In this document: positions 51,603 to 60,336 of the stretch, in pieces
How the letters are laid out: every line of letters starts with the position of its first letter
Numbering within the stretch: the stretch's first letter is position 1
From: Salinisphaera sp.
GTDB lineage: Bacteria; Pseudomonadota; Gammaproteobacteria; Nevskiales; Salinisphaeraceae
DNA length: 64,000 nucleotides
NCBI RefSeq assembly: GCF_002729955.1
Contig: NZ_PBYA01000042.1
Span: 1-64,000, forward strand
Direction: 5' to 3'
The notes under the pieces: generated by a model
Told to the model about the DNA's origin: nothing
Seen by the model: the letters and a program-made list of their open reading frames with translations, nothing else
Databases searched by the model: none
Made by a program: the position numbers and the translations under genes

Positions 51603-51998
51603 TCAGCCAATGGCAGCCACGACAAACAGCGCCAGCACGCAGCTCAAACCGCCAAACCAGACCAGGCTGCGCAGGGTGGCCCGGTCGCTGATATAGCACC
51701 AGCCGTAGACCAGGCGCAGCAGAATGAACAGCACGGCAAGGAAGTTGATGGCGCCAATCGAGCCGCCGGAAATCACGGCAATGATCACCGCCGCCGCGAA
51801 CGGCGGAAACGCCTCGAACGAATTCAGCTGAGCCCAGTAGGCGCGTTTCTGCGCGCCTTCCACCTGCTCGAGCCATTGCCGCGGGTAGCGGTTTTCTTCC
51901 AACCCCATCTTGTCGCGGCCCGCGAGCTTCGCGTACAGCACGAAGCCGAAGGGCATGAGCGCGGCAACCAGCACGCACCAGTAAGCCAGAATCATCAC
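51603..51998 (-). CDS. MAPEG family membrane protein
   Basis: 131 residues with four membrane helices and the MAPEG features ENRYPRQW early in the chain and LRLVYGWCYISD in the third helix. Bacterial MAPEG proteins resemble glutathione-dependent enzymes of eicosanoid metabolism, but their bacterial role is mostly unknown. It is followed by its own terminator and preceded, 64 bp away, by prpC on the same strand. Confidence 0.83.
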   Translation of the reverse strand: MMILAYWCVLVAALMPFGFVLYAKLAGRDKMGLEENRYPRQWLEQVEGAQKRAYWAQLNSFEAFPPFAAAVIIAVISGGSIGAINFLAVLFILLRLVYGWCYISDRATLRSLVWFGGLSCVLALFVVAAIG

Positions 51999-52062
51999 TA
52001 TCTCCTTGCTTTGATTATTGTCGACAGAGCTGACGACCTACCGGCGCGCGCCACGATTGCGA

Positions 52063-53196
52063 TTATGCGCCGCGCTGATCGATGGGGCGGAAATCACGCA
52101 CTTCCGGACCCACGTATTCCGCGTTCGGACGGATCAGGCGGTTGTCGGCGCGCTGTTCGAAGATATGCGCGCCCCAGCCGGTCAGCCGCGAGATCACGAA
52201 GATCGGCGTGAACAGCTGGGTGGGAATGCCCAGGAAGTGGTAGGCCGTCGCATGATAGAAGTCGGCGTTCGGGAACATGCCTTTTTCGTCGAGCATGACC
52301 TGCTCGAGGCGTTCCGAGATCGCGTACAGGTTCTGCTTGTACGGATCGTCACCGGCGAGTTTCTTCGACCATTCCTTGATGATGCCGTTACGCGGATCGG
52401 CTTTTTTGTAGACACGATGGCCGAAGCCCATGATCTTTTCCTTGTTCTCCAGCATCTTCTTGAGGCCGGCTTCGGCGTCGTCCGGATCCTTGAAGGTCTG
52501 GATCAGCTCCATGGCCTTTTCGTTGGCACCGCCGTGCAGCGGGCCGCGCAACGCGCCGATCGCACCGGTGACCGCCGAGTAGAAGTCCGACAGTGTCGCG
52601 GTAATCACGCGCGCGGTGAAGGTGGAGGCGTTGAACTCGTGCTCGGCGTAGAGAATCAGCGACGTCGACATGCACTTGATGGCGTCCTCGCTGGGTTTTT
52701 CACCGTGCAGCAGATGCAGGAAGTGGCCGCCGATCTTGTCGTCGTCGGTATCCACATCGATACGCTTGCCCGACTCCATGAAGTGGTACCAGTACATCAG
52801 CATTGACGGGAAGCTCGCCAGCAGGCGATCGGCCACGTCGTGCTGCTGCTTCTCGGCATCGTTTTCCTGTTCGATGGTGCCCAGCACCGACGCGCCCGTG
52901 CGCATGACGTCCATCGGATGGGTATCGCGCGGCAACACTTCCAGCGCGGTCTTCACCCCGTCCGGCAGACCACGCATGCCGGCCAGGCGCTTCTTGTAGT
53001 CGCTGAGCTGGCTCTGTGTGGGCAGCTCGCCGTAGAGCATCAGATACGCCACTTCCTCGAACTCGGCCTTGGCTGCCAGATCCTCGATCAGATAGCCGCG
53101 ATAGGTCAGACCCACGCCCTTCTTGCCGACCGTGCAGATGGCCGTCTTGCCCGCAGTGACACCGGCCAGACCGGCCGTGTTTTCTGTCTTGCTCAT
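52063..53196 (-). CDS. prpC: 2-Methylcitrate synthase
   Basis: 377 residues. Citrate-synthase fold with the catalytic histidines in GPLHGGANE and MGFGHRVYKKADPRN and the catalytic Asp region (EQRADNRLIRP). TYRGYLIEDLA at the N-terminus and overall length fit PrpC rather than housekeeping GltA (about 430). It condenses propionyl-CoA with oxaloacetate. The rest of the methylcitrate cycle (prpB, prpD or acnD/prpF) is not in the window; the next upstream gene is the AcuI-like reductase, and the two are read in the same direction, 51 bp apart. Confidence 0.9.
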   Translation of the reverse strand: MSKTENTAGLAGVTAGKTAICTVGKKGVGLTYRGYLIEDLAAKAEFEEVAYLMLYGELPTQSQLSDYKKRLAGMRGLPDGVKTALEVLPRDTHPMDVMRTGASVLGTIEQENDAEKQQHDVADRLLASFPSMLMYWYHFMESGKRIDVDTDDDKIGGHFLHLLHGEKPSEDAIKCMSTSLILYAEHEFNASTFTARVITATLSDFYSAVTGAIGALRGPLHGGANEKAMELIQTFKDPDDAEAGLKKMLENKEKIMGFGHRVYKKADPRNGIIKEWSKKLAGDDPYKQNLYAISERLEQVMLDEKGMFPNADFYHATAYHFLGIPTQLFTPIFVISRLTGWGAHIFEQRADNRLIRPNAEYVGPEVRDFRPIDQRGA

Positions 53197-53247
53197 ACCT
53201 GAAACTCCTGGGATTGTTCGTGATTCGACGTGTGGATAAGCCAGACC

Positions 53248-54234
53248 CTAGGCCTGAATATCGACGACCGTGCGGCCGGTGTTTTCACCCGCCATGATGG
53301 TGTCGCACACGCCGTGAACGTCGGCCAAGCCTACGGTTTGGTTCGCGATGGTGTCCAGATGGGCAGGCTTCTGCGCGCCGGAGAGATTGCCCCAGATTTC
53401 CTCGCGCCAGGGGTTCGGGCATTCCACCGAATGAATACCCAGCAACGATACGCCGCGCAGGATGAACGGCATCACCGTGGTCGACAGCTTGGGCCCGCCG
53501 GCCAGACCGATCGCGGCCACGTTTCCGTAGGGCTGAACCTGGGCCACGATATTGGCCAGCAGATCGCCGCCCACTGCATCGATCGCGCCGGCATAGACCG
53601 GTTTGCCCAGCGGCTTGCCTTCCAGATCGAGCGCGTCCGGGGTGATGACGTCGGAGGCGCCGAGCGTCTTGAGAAAATCGCCTTCGGCCTCGGCCTTGCG
53701 CGATACGGCCACGACTTCATAGCCGGCCCGGGCCAGGATATCGATCGCGAACATGCCCACGCCGCCAGTCGCACCGGTGACCAGTACGGGGCCGTCCTCG
53801 GGTTTCTGGAAGTTGTCGGTCATGCGCTTGACTGCCATACCGGCGGTGAAACCGGCCGTGCCCAGCGCCATGGTCTGCCACAGCGTCAGCCCCTCGGGCT
53901 TTTTCACCACGCATTCGGCCGGGATACGCACGTACTCGGCGAGACCGCCGTCGCGGGTTTCGCTCATGAACCAGCCGGTGACCACCACCTCGTCGCCGGG
54001 GGAAAAGCGATCGTCCTCGCTGGACTCGACCACGCCGGCCACATCGATGCCGGCATTGAGCGGACGCTTGCGCGCGATCTTGCCCTTGCCGGTGATCGCC
54101 AGTGCGTCCTTGAAGTTGAGAGAGGAATAGTGCGACTTGATGACGACGTTGCCGTCGCTGAGCTCGCTGAGCTCCATGTCGGTGATATCGGCGCGGGTGC
54201 CGTCGTCCGTATCGACGATGCGCAGTGCTTTCAT
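53248..54234 (-). CDS. acuI: Acrylyl-CoA reductase (AcuI/YhdH family)
   Basis: 328 residues, medium-chain dehydrogenase/reductase fold without the structural zinc cysteines. YSSLNFKDALAITGKGKI and GIDVAGVV, the NADPH motif VTGATGGVGMFAID, and TTVMPFILRGVSLLGI are the signature of the YhdH/AcuI branch, which reduces acryloyl-CoA to propionyl-CoA. Directly before prpC, this suggests a short route: acryloyl-CoA to propionyl-CoA to methylcitrate. Detoxifying acrylate from DMSP is a known use of AcuI in marine bacteria; that substrate source is inference here. Confidence 0.88.
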   Translation of the reverse strand: MKALRIVDTDDGTRADITDMELSELSDGNVVIKSHYSSLNFKDALAITGKGKIARKRPLNAGIDVAGVVESSEDDRFSPGDEVVVTGWFMSETRDGGLAEYVRIPAECVVKKPEGLTLWQTMALGTAGFTAGMAVKRMTDNFQKPEDGPVLVTGATGGVGMFAIDILARAGYEVVAVSRKAEAEGDFLKTLGASDVITPDALDLEGKPLGKPVYAGAIDAVGGDLLANIVAQVQPYGNVAAIGLAGGPKLSTTVMPFILRGVSLLGIHSVECPNPWREEIWGNLSGAQKPAHLDTIANQTVGLADVHGVCDTIMAGENTGRTVVDIQA

Positions 54235-54362
54235 TTTCGCGTGTCCGTGACTGAAGGTCAGGCCGCCGTTTGTATCATATTGAACAACTGTTCGCCCTCG
54301 CTTGAGGCCTTGCCGGCTCGGGCGTAGGCTTGCCGGGGTTCAATTTCCAACGAGAACGATTC

Positions 54363-54581
54363 ATGAGCGACAACGTATATAAATCCGTGGAACTGACCGG
54401 CTCCTCGGAAACCAGTCAGGAAGACGCCGTGCGCAAGGCCATCGCCGAAGCATCGAAGACGATCGCGAACATGCGCTGGTTCCAGGTCACGGGCGTGCGC
54501 GGGCATATCGAGAACAACGAGGTCGCCCACTGGCAGGTGTCGGTGAAGGTCGGCTTCACGCTCGAAGACAAGGCCGGTTAA
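54363..54581 (+). CDS. Dodecin (flavin-storage protein)
   Basis: 72 residues, full dodecin length: [21 protein letters not shown] then the helix and sheet with Trp39 in [15 protein letters not shown], the residue that stacks on flavin in this family. The 12-mer sphere stores or buffers riboflavin, FMN or CoA-like ligands. Start ATG follows the fusion-free leader at 54363; the gene is divergent from acuI and 43 bp ahead of pdxH. Confidence 0.92.
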   Translation: MSDNVYKSVELTGSSETSQEDAVRKAIAEASKTIANMRWFQVTGVRGHIENNEVAHWQVSVKVGFTLEDKAG

Positions 54582-54624
54582 CGACTGATACGGGAGTTGG
54601 GGCGTGAATAGAGGATCCGACTCG

Positions 54625-55269
54625 ATGACCGACGACGCTCCAAGCCCGTGGCAGGGCGAGCTCGACCGGCGCGATCTCATCGAAGAGAACGCGCCGGCCG
54701 AGCCGCTCGCATTGTTCGACGACTGGTATCGCCTTGCCCAACAGGCCGCCATGATCGAACCCACGGCCATGACCCTGGCCACGGTCGACGCCAGTGGTCG
54801 GCCCTCGGCGCGTATCGTGCTGCTCAAGGGCTTCGACGCGCAGGGGTTTCGTTTCTATACCAACTACCTCAGCCGCAAGGGCGAGGCACTGGCCGCGCAT
54901 CCGCAGGCCGCGCTGGTGTTCTGGTGGGAAGCGCTCGAACGCCAGGTGCGTATCGAAGGCCGGGTCCAAAAACTCGATGCCAGCGCCTCTGATGCCTATT
55001 TTGCGCGCCGTTCGCGCGGCAGCCGGCTGGGCGCGCACGCCTCGCCGCAGAGCCATGTGATCGCCGACCGCGCCGAACTCGAACAGCGCGTGGTCGATGT
55101 CGAAGCCCGCTTTGCCGAACAGGAAGTACCCCGGCCGGAACACTGGGGCGGCTATGCGCTCGTACCCGATATGTTCGAATTCTGGCAGGCGCGGCGCAGC
55201 CGCCTGCACGACCGTCTGCGCTACCAGCGCAGCGGCGAGCACTGGCAGATCGACCGGCTCGCCCCCTGA
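54625..55269 (+). CDS. pdxH: Pyridoxamine 5'-phosphate oxidase
   Basis: 214 residues from the ATG at 54625; an in-frame GTG lies 21 bp upstream. FMN-binding split barrel with [39 protein letters not shown] and the C-terminal W-R-L-H-D-R-like block ([11 protein letters not shown]). It oxidises PNP and PMP to pyridoxal phosphate. It needs FMN, and the flavin carrier dodecin is encoded just before it, a plausible but unproven link. Confidence 0.96.
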   Translation: MTDDAPSPWQGELDRRDLIEENAPAEPLALFDDWYRLAQQAAMIEPTAMTLATVDASGRPSARIVLLKGFDAQGFRFYTNYLSRKGEALAAHPQAALVFWWEALERQVRIEGRVQKLDASASDAYFARRSRGSRLGAHASPQSHVIADRAELEQRVVDVEARFAEQEVPRPEHWGGYALVPDMFEFWQARRSRLHDRLRYQRSGEHWQIDRLAP

Positions 55270-55385
55270 ACCCAAAGGCGCTGGCTGCGATCGTGTGCCA
55301 CCGCGCCCGAACGAATTCGGTACAGTCTGCAGTTGCATGGGCCGAATGCCGATATCGGCCGTACCGTTTTGATGGAACTGATGCT

Positions 55386-56345
55386 ATGACCTTGCGCGCG
55401 CGCCTGCACCGCTACGCTCTTCTTGTCTTCATGACCGGCCTGCTGGGGTTCGGCCTCGCCACGAGCGCTGCCCATGCGGCGATTTACAACATGCCGCCCG
55501 AGGGCTCGGACGTGGTCGGCAAACTCCAGCACATCAAGACCTCGGAAGATGACACCTTCGTCAAACTCGCGCGCCGCTACAACGTCGGCTATCGCGAGCT
55601 GCGCCTGTCCAACCCCGACGTCGACCCGTGGCTGCCCGGCGACGGCACGCCGATGGTGATCCCCACCCGCTATGTGCTGCCCAACGTGGCGCGCAAGGGC
55701 ATCGTCATCAATATCCCGGAAATGCGCCTGTACTACTTCCCGCCGGCGGGCAGCGAATATGCGGGCAAGGTGGTGACCTACCCACTGGGGATCGGCCGCG
55801 AAGGCTGGTCCACCCCGCTGGCCAAGACCACGATCGTGCGCAAGAAGGCCGATCCGACCTGGACGCCGCCGGCCTCGATTCGCGCGGAACACGAAAAGGC
55901 CGGCGATACGCTGCCGGCCGTGGTGCCTGCCGGGCCGGACAATCCGCTCGGCCAGCATGCCCTGTATCTGGGCCTGCCCTCCTACCTGCTGCATGGCACC
56001 AACAAGCCGGCCGGTATCGGCCTGAAGGTGTCGCACGGCTGTATCCGACTCTATCCGGAAGATATCGCGTCGCTGTTCGCGCTCGTACCCACGGGGACAC
56101 CGGTCAACATCATCAGCGAACCGTACAAGATCGGCTGGGAAGGCAATACGCTGTTCATTGAATCGCACCCGCCGGATGCCAACGGCGACGCGCCGGTGCG
56201 TTCCTTCACGCCGTGGGTGGAAAGCCTGATCGCGGCGACCGCCAATCATCCCAAGGCGCCGATCGACTGGGATCGTGCCCAGGCCGTGGTCGAAAAGGCC
56301 GACGGCATGCCGGAACCGATCGGGGTGACCGTCGAACAACGCTAG
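55386..56345 (+). CDS. L,D-transpeptidase (ErfK/YbiS/YkuD family)
   Basis: 319 residues from the ATG at 55386. Signal peptide about 1-31 (LLGFGLATSAAHA), a LysM-like segment (about 50-100, TFVKLARRYNVGYRELRLSN), then the YkuD catalytic domain with HGTNKPAGIGLKVSHGCIRL containing the nucleophile Cys219. Periplasmic. ErfK/YbiS-type enzymes attach the Lpp lipoprotein to peptidoglycan or make 3-3 crosslinks. The next gene, convergent, encodes an Lpp/OprI-like lipoprotein with a C-terminal lysine, its natural substrate. Confidence 0.9.
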   Translation: MTLRARLHRYALLVFMTGLLGFGLATSAAHAAIYNMPPEGSDVVGKLQHIKTSEDDTFVKLARRYNVGYRELRLSNPDVDPWLPGDGTPMVIPTRYVLPNVARKGIVINIPEMRLYYFPPAGSEYAGKVVTYPLGIGREGWSTPLAKTTIVRKKADPTWTPPASIRAEHEKAGDTLPAVVPAGPDNPLGQHALYLGLPSYLLHGTNKPAGIGLKVSHGCIRLYPEDIASLFALVPTGTPVNIISEPYKIGWEGNTLFIESHPPDANGDAPVRSFTPWVESLIAATANHPKAPIDWDRAQAVVEKADGMPEPIGVTVEQR

Positions 56346-56400
56346 CGCCTGCTGCGGCCGGCGCGCCGATCGTGCCGCGCCGCTTCAGCCGGGCAAAAAA

Positions 56401-56425
56401 AACCCCGCACCGAGGCGGGGTTTTT
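56401..56425. terminator. Bidirectional rho-independent terminator
   Basis: AACCCCGC-ACCGAG-GCGGGGTT with a run of A before and T after it. It serves both the L,D-transpeptidase (plus) and the OprI-like gene (minus). Confidence 0.92.
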
Positions 56426-56463
56426 CACGCGACGGCGCTCAGGCCGCCGTCATTCGCAAACGC

Positions 56464-56718
56464 TTACTTGCGCTGCGAGGACTCGAACATACGCTCGATG
56501 CGCTGCGAGTTCGCCTGGCTGGCGGACTTGGCTTCCTGCGCGGTCTGCATCGCGCGGTTGGCCGTGCGCTGCGCTTCGTTGGCAGTCGACTGAGCGGATT
56601 CGGCCTTGCGCATGGCCTGGTCAACCTGCGACTGCATACCGTCGGAGTTGCTCGCGCAACCGGCAGCAGCAGCGACAACGCCAACAACAAACGCGGATTT
56701 CAGCAGCGTCTTGGTCAT
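56464..56718 (-). CDS. OprI/Lpp-like major outer-membrane lipoprotein
   Basis: 84 residues from the ATG at 56718 (AGGAGT upstream). Lipoprotein signal with the lipidated Cys21 in AAAAGC. The mature 64 residues form an alanine-zipper helix (AESAQSTANEAQRTANRAM) ending in ERMFESSQRK. The terminal Lys84 is in the position through which Lpp is joined to peptidoglycan, and the C-terminus closely resembles Pseudomonas OprI. It anchors the outer membrane to the wall. The facing L,D-transpeptidase could carry out the linkage. Confidence 0.9.
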   Translation of the reverse strand: MTKTLLKSAFVVGVVAAAAGCASNSDGMQSQVDQAMRKAESAQSTANEAQRTANRAMQTAQEAKSASQANSQRIERMFESSQRK

Positions 56719-56901
56719 AATAAGACTCCTGTCTTTCATTTCTTTCATATAACGCCAGGCAAACCGCCTGACAGGGCGTCTATAAGCTATCACAGCCATA
56801 CACTTTTGTAGATCATATTCTGCAGCCGAAAACTAATTCTTGTGCATACCCGCATTCCGCGCGAGCATGCGCGCCCGATCAGCACGGCTACGAGATCGCC
56901 C

Positions 56902-58023
56902 ATGACAGACGCCGCCATTCTTTTCGATGAGGTCGTGAGCACCAACGGCAAGCGTATCGGCCACGTTACGCTCAATAACACGAGCGCGCTCAACGCCTTG
57001 ACGCTGGAAATGCTGGAGCCGCTGTACAAAAAGCTCACCGCCTGGGACGCCGATACCGAAATTGCCGCGATCTTCATCGACGCCAGCGGCGACAAGGCCT
57101 TCTGCGCGGGCGGCAATATCGTCGCGCTCTACAAGGGCATGACCGGACAGGGTGATCCGGATTATCCCGACCGTTTCTTCACTCTCGAATACCGGCTCTG
57201 TCACGCCATCCACATGCTGGCCACCCCCTGTATCGCCTGGGGCAACGGCCTGATCATGGGCGGCGGCATGGGCCTGTTCTCGGCCGCCTCGCATCGCATC
57301 GTTACCGCCTCATCGAAGCTGGCGATGCCGGAAATCAAGATCGGCCTGTTCCCGGACTGCGCCGCCACCTGGTTCTTCAACCGCCTGCCCACCCGCCTGG
57401 GCCTGTTCGTCGCCCTGACCGGCGCCACGCTCGGCGCACAGGATGCATTGGTGGCAGGCCTTGCCGACCGCGCCATCGATCACGACGCCAAGCAGACCGT
57501 CTTCGATGCCCTGACCCGCATCACCGACTGGAACCAGCCGCATGCCGCGGTCGATCGCGTGCTGCGCCAGCACGCCCGGGAACACCCCGCGGGCCTGGGC
57601 GAATCGAAGCTGCTCGAACACGCCATGACCATTCGCGAAGCCACCGATGCCGCCACGCTGGCGGGCATCGTCGCCGCCATTCGCAAACTCGCCGAGGCCG
57701 ACGATCCCTGGCTGGCCGAGGCCGCCACCAACCTCGAAAACGGCTGCCCGGTGACAGCCCACCTGATCTATCGCCAGCTGCGCGACGGACGCTATCTGTC
57801 GCTCAAGCAGGCCGTGATGCGCGAACTCAAGATGGCATTGCAGTGCGCTCGCCATCCCGACTTCGCTGAAGGCGTACGCGCGCTCCTCGTCGACAAGGAT
57901 CGCGAACCCCAGTGGATATTCGAATCCGTCGCCGCCGTACCCAGCGACTATGTCGACACCCATTTCCGCGCGCCCTGGGACGGCGACCACCCGCTGCGCG
58001 ACCTGCCGGACGTCAAACCCTGA
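56902..58023 (+). CDS. Enoyl-CoA hydratase/isomerase family, 3-hydroxyisobutyryl-CoA hydrolase-like
   Basis: 373 residues from the ATG at 56902. The crotonase core has the oxyanion-hole segments KAFCAGGNIVALYKGM and GNGLIMGGGMGLFSAASHR and the catalytic region AMPEIKIGLFPDCAATWF. The length and the long C-terminal helical part match the 3-hydroxyisobutyryl-CoA hydrolase branch (valine catabolism) more than simple hydratases (about 260). No other valine-degradation gene is adjacent. Confidence 0.82.
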   Translation: MTDAAILFDEVVSTNGKRIGHVTLNNTSALNALTLEMLEPLYKKLTAWDADTEIAAIFIDASGDKAFCAGGNIVALYKGMTGQGDPDYPDRFFTLEYRLCHAIHMLATPCIAWGNGLIMGGGMGLFSAASHRIVTASSKLAMPEIKIGLFPDCAATWFFNRLPTRLGLFVALTGATLGAQDALVAGLADRAIDHDAKQTVFDALTRITDWNQPHAAVDRVLRQHAREHPAGLGESKLLEHAMTIREATDAATLAGIVAAIRKLAEADDPWLAEAATNLENGCPVTAHLIYRQLRDGRYLSLKQAVMRELKMALQCARHPDFAEGVRALLVDKDREPQWIFESVAAVPSDYVDTHFRAPWDGDHPLRDLPDVKP

Positions 58024-58108
58024 AGCGTCGGCGGGCTTTGATTCAACGCACAGCCGCGCAATTCTTATTACGTGGCGGTTGGTTGCAGGTCGAACGGTTC
58101 CCTCTTAA

Positions 58109-58269
58109 CCGCAGATCGACGCAGATTCACGCAGATCGAGAACGACAGGTTTGCAGGCCAGCACGTTGCCCGGCTGAGCTGCGTTTCAATGCGGCATGCG
58201 AGTGAACAACTGGCATATGCTGTGTCGGAGTTACTTATCCAATCTGCGTGAATCGGCGTCGATCTGCGG
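58109..58269. repeat. Inverted-repeat intergenic element (copy B)
   Basis: 28-bp arms at 58109-58136 and 58242-58269 (27 of 28 pair) around a 105-bp loop. Left arm begins CCGCAGATCGACGCAGATTC. The arm is the same family as at 47553-47582 (25 of 28 shared). Like copy A it lies in a gap between convergent genes. The rest of the 355-bp gap 58024-58378 holds no gene. Confidence 0.75.
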
Positions 58270-58378
58270 ACAGCAGCGTTGAATAGCCAAGCCATAGGCC
58301 GCGCATGGCGGCGCTATGGCCTGTCGCGGGCTCGGGCTGGCCGGTGGCGATGCCCCGGCCACGCTAACTCCACTCGGC

Positions 58379-58759
58379 TCAGCGTTCGTTCTGCGACGCC
58401 GGTTGGCAATAGGTCGCGCTGCTGTCGCCACTGCCATCCTGGATCGGCACTTCGCGCGAGCCTTCGCGGGCACGGCATTCGGCCTGACGACGCGAGGTTT
58501 CGGCGCGCAGGCGCTCCTGTTCGAGGCGATAGGCCTGGCGCGCGTTCTGCAGCCGTTCGATATCGGTCGAGAGCGTATTCGCGTCCCGATTGTTGCCGGC
58601 GCCGGGGCGGCGCGGCTCGGCCACGGCGTCGAAGGCATCGACCGGTTCGTCGAGCGGGCTGGGCTCGGCCGGCTTTGGATCGCTGGCACAGCCAACAAGC
58701 AGCAGACAGCCGAGAGCGGCCGCGAGCATCGCCGCGCGCAGGTATGGAATGGCCATCAC
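58379..58759 (-). CDS. Small lipoprotein of unknown function
   Basis: 126 residues. Lipoprotein signal ending in LLLVGC (Cys24), a proline/aspartate-rich linker, then a helical stretch (STDIERLQNARQAYRLEQER) and a C-terminus with two Cys. I do not recognise a family. It is convergent with the hydrolase gene across the inverted-repeat element and divergent from the SRPBCC gene. Confidence 0.65.
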   Translation of the reverse strand: MMAIPYLRAAMLAAALGCLLLVGCASDPKPAEPSPLDEPVDAFDAVAEPRRPGAGNNRDANTLSTDIERLQNARQAYRLEQERLRAETSRRQAECRAREGSREVPIQDGSGDSSATYCQPASQNER

Positions 58760-58916
58760 GTTCCCCCAAGAATGTTTGTGGATAAAAAGTCTAGAACAAA
58801 ACGCGGCTTATAGGGGGCGATGCCCTCATCGCATCAGCGTGGCCGCCCTGCGACAGCCATACCGCGCAGGTCGAAAAACGATAAGATCGAGTTTCGGATT
58901 GAGCCCGCGAGTTTTC

Positions 58917-59363
58917 ATGCAGAAGCTTCACGTCGCCCAGGACTTTGCCGTCGATGCGGCCACCGCCTTTGATGTGGTCAGCGACCACGCCGGCTATGCC
59001 AGCCTGCCCGGTGTTCGTCATGCCTGGCTGCGCCGGGCCGGCGACAGCCACCGCGACGGCGTCAACGCCGAGCGCGTGCTCGACCTGGGCCTGGCCCGCA
59101 TCGTCGAGCGCATCACCGAGTACGAACCGGGCAGTGCGCTGGGCTATCGCATCATTGCCTCGCCGCTGCCGATCGTGCACCACGGCGCGCGCCTGACCTT
59201 CGAGCCGCTTGCCGGCAGCACACCGCGTACACGCGTACATTGGAGTTCAACGCTGGAAGCGGTCACGCCCGTCGTGGGCCGCGGCGTGGAGTTCGCCGTG
59301 GCCCGTCAGATGGCGGTGGCCTATCGACTGGCGTTGATGATCTGGGCACGGCGGCTGCGCTAG
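58917..59363 (+). CDS. SRPBCC/START-like family protein
   Basis: 148 residues. Starts MQKLHVAQDFAVDAATAFDVVSDHAGY, then a curved sheet and a long C-terminal helix (VEFAVARQMAVAYRLALM), the START/polyketide-cyclase fold of proteins that hold hydrophobic ligands. No catalytic motif is specific enough to name a ligand. It stands alone, convergent with mscL. Confidence 0.72.
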   Translation: MQKLHVAQDFAVDAATAFDVVSDHAGYASLPGVRHAWLRRAGDSHRDGVNAERVLDLGLARIVERITEYEPGSALGYRIIASPLPIVHHGARLTFEPLAGSTPRTRVHWSSTLEAVTPVVGRGVEFAVARQMAVAYRLALMIWARRLR

Positions 59364-59370
59364 ACACACA

Positions 59371-59403
59371 GCCGATCTATTCATGTCGGCTGAATAGATC
59401 GGC
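59371..59403. terminator. 13-bp hairpin between convergent genes
   Basis: GCCGATCTATTCA-TGTCGGC-TGAATAGATCGGC, perfect 13-bp stem, directly after the SRPBCC stop and before the mscL stop. Strong stem, no T-run. Confidence 0.6.
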
Positions 59404-59419
59404 GTTCTGTCGGATCCGA

Positions 59420-59839
59420 TCAGCCGCGCTCCTGGGCGTTGCGCTCACGTAGCGCATCGCGGATTTCGGTGAGCAGGGTTTCCTGGACCGAGGGCGCAGG
59501 CGGCGCGCTGGGCGCTTCGGCTTCCTTGCGCTTGAGGGCATTAATGGCGCGCACGACCAGAAAAATCGCGAATGCGACGATCACGAAGCTGATGACGGTC
59601 TGAATGAACAGGCCGTAGTTGAGCGTCACCGCCGGCGTATCGCCCACCGCCTGGCGCAGGGTCACGCTCAAACCGGAGAAGTCCACGCCGCCGATCAGCA
59701 GGCCCAGCGGCGGGGAAATGATATCGGCGACCAGCGACGAAACAATCTTGCCGAACGCGGTACCGATGACCAGACCCACGGCCAGATCGATGACGTTGCC
59801 GCGCACGGCAAATGCCTTGAACTCACTCAAAAAACCCAT
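59420..59839 (-). CDS. mscL: Large-conductance mechanosensitive channel
   Basis: 139 residues from the ATG at 59839. MscL signature at the N-terminus ([21 protein letters not shown]), the pore helix with [19 protein letters not shown], the second helix ([20 protein letters not shown]) and a C-terminal helix bundle tail. It opens under membrane tension to release solutes on osmotic downshock. Confidence 0.96.
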   Translation of the reverse strand: MGFLSEFKAFAVRGNVIDLAVGLVIGTAFGKIVSSLVADIISPPLGLLIGGVDFSGLSVTLRQAVGDTPAVTLNYGLFIQTVISFVIVAFAIFLVVRAINALKRKEAEAPSAPPAPSVQETLLTEIRDALRERNAQERG

Positions 59840-59911
59840 GTTTCGCCCCGATGCTTGCAACGCACATGCGTCGGCGCGAATCATAGTCCGCGAAGCGGTC
59901 ACGCGGTAGCG

Positions 59912-60331
59912 TTATTCCCAGCCGATCGGCTCGTAGCCCTGCTCGGCGAGGCAACGATTCACATAGGCGCGATAAACCGGCGCCGGATCGTTGCGATCGA
60001 ACATGCCGCGAATCAGGCCCGCCGTCGCACCGCCGGCCGCACCGGCGACCGCGCCACGGGTGGCGCTGCCGTAGATCGCCCCGCCCACGGCACCGCCCGC
60101 ACCGCCGATGGCGCCGCTTTCGGCCGTGCGTCGGGCCACGTTGCCTTTGGAATAATCCAGGCCGGCCGCATCGGCCCGCTGCATGCAGGCCTCGATGGCC
60201 TGATTGCCGGCCGTTTCGCCACGCTGCTGCAGGGTGGAATTGGGGTAGAGCACCGGTTTCTGGCTGGCACAGGCCGCCAGCGCGAGCAGGGCCGCCATGG
60301 CCACCCCGAAACGCCATATCTTCGTTTGCAT
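59912..60331 (-). CDS. Glycine-zipper lipoprotein
   Basis: 139 residues from the ATG at 60331; an ATG nine bp upstream is also possible. Lipoprotein signal ending LALAAC (Cys21 from this start), a soluble part with two Cys, and a Gly/Ala-rich two-segment glycine zipper (SGAIGGAGGAVGGAIYG and GAVAGAAGGATAGLIRG) that may insert in membrane. Similar small envelope proteins are of unknown function. It starts just before the GST-like gene, same strand. Confidence 0.7.
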   Translation of the reverse strand: MQTKIWRFGVAMAALLALAACASQKPVLYPNSTLQQRGETAGNQAIEACMQRADAAGLDYSKGNVARRTAESGAIGGAGGAVGGAIYGSATRGAVAGAAGGATAGLIRGMFDRNDPAPVYRAYVNRCLAEQGYEPIGWE

Positions 60332-60336
60332 CGGAA

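Noticed and set aside
53231..53239. TGTGGATAA, a perfect DnaA box, also at 58777-58785
   Set aside because: Isolated single boxes with no AT-rich unwinding region or cluster; chance is likely.
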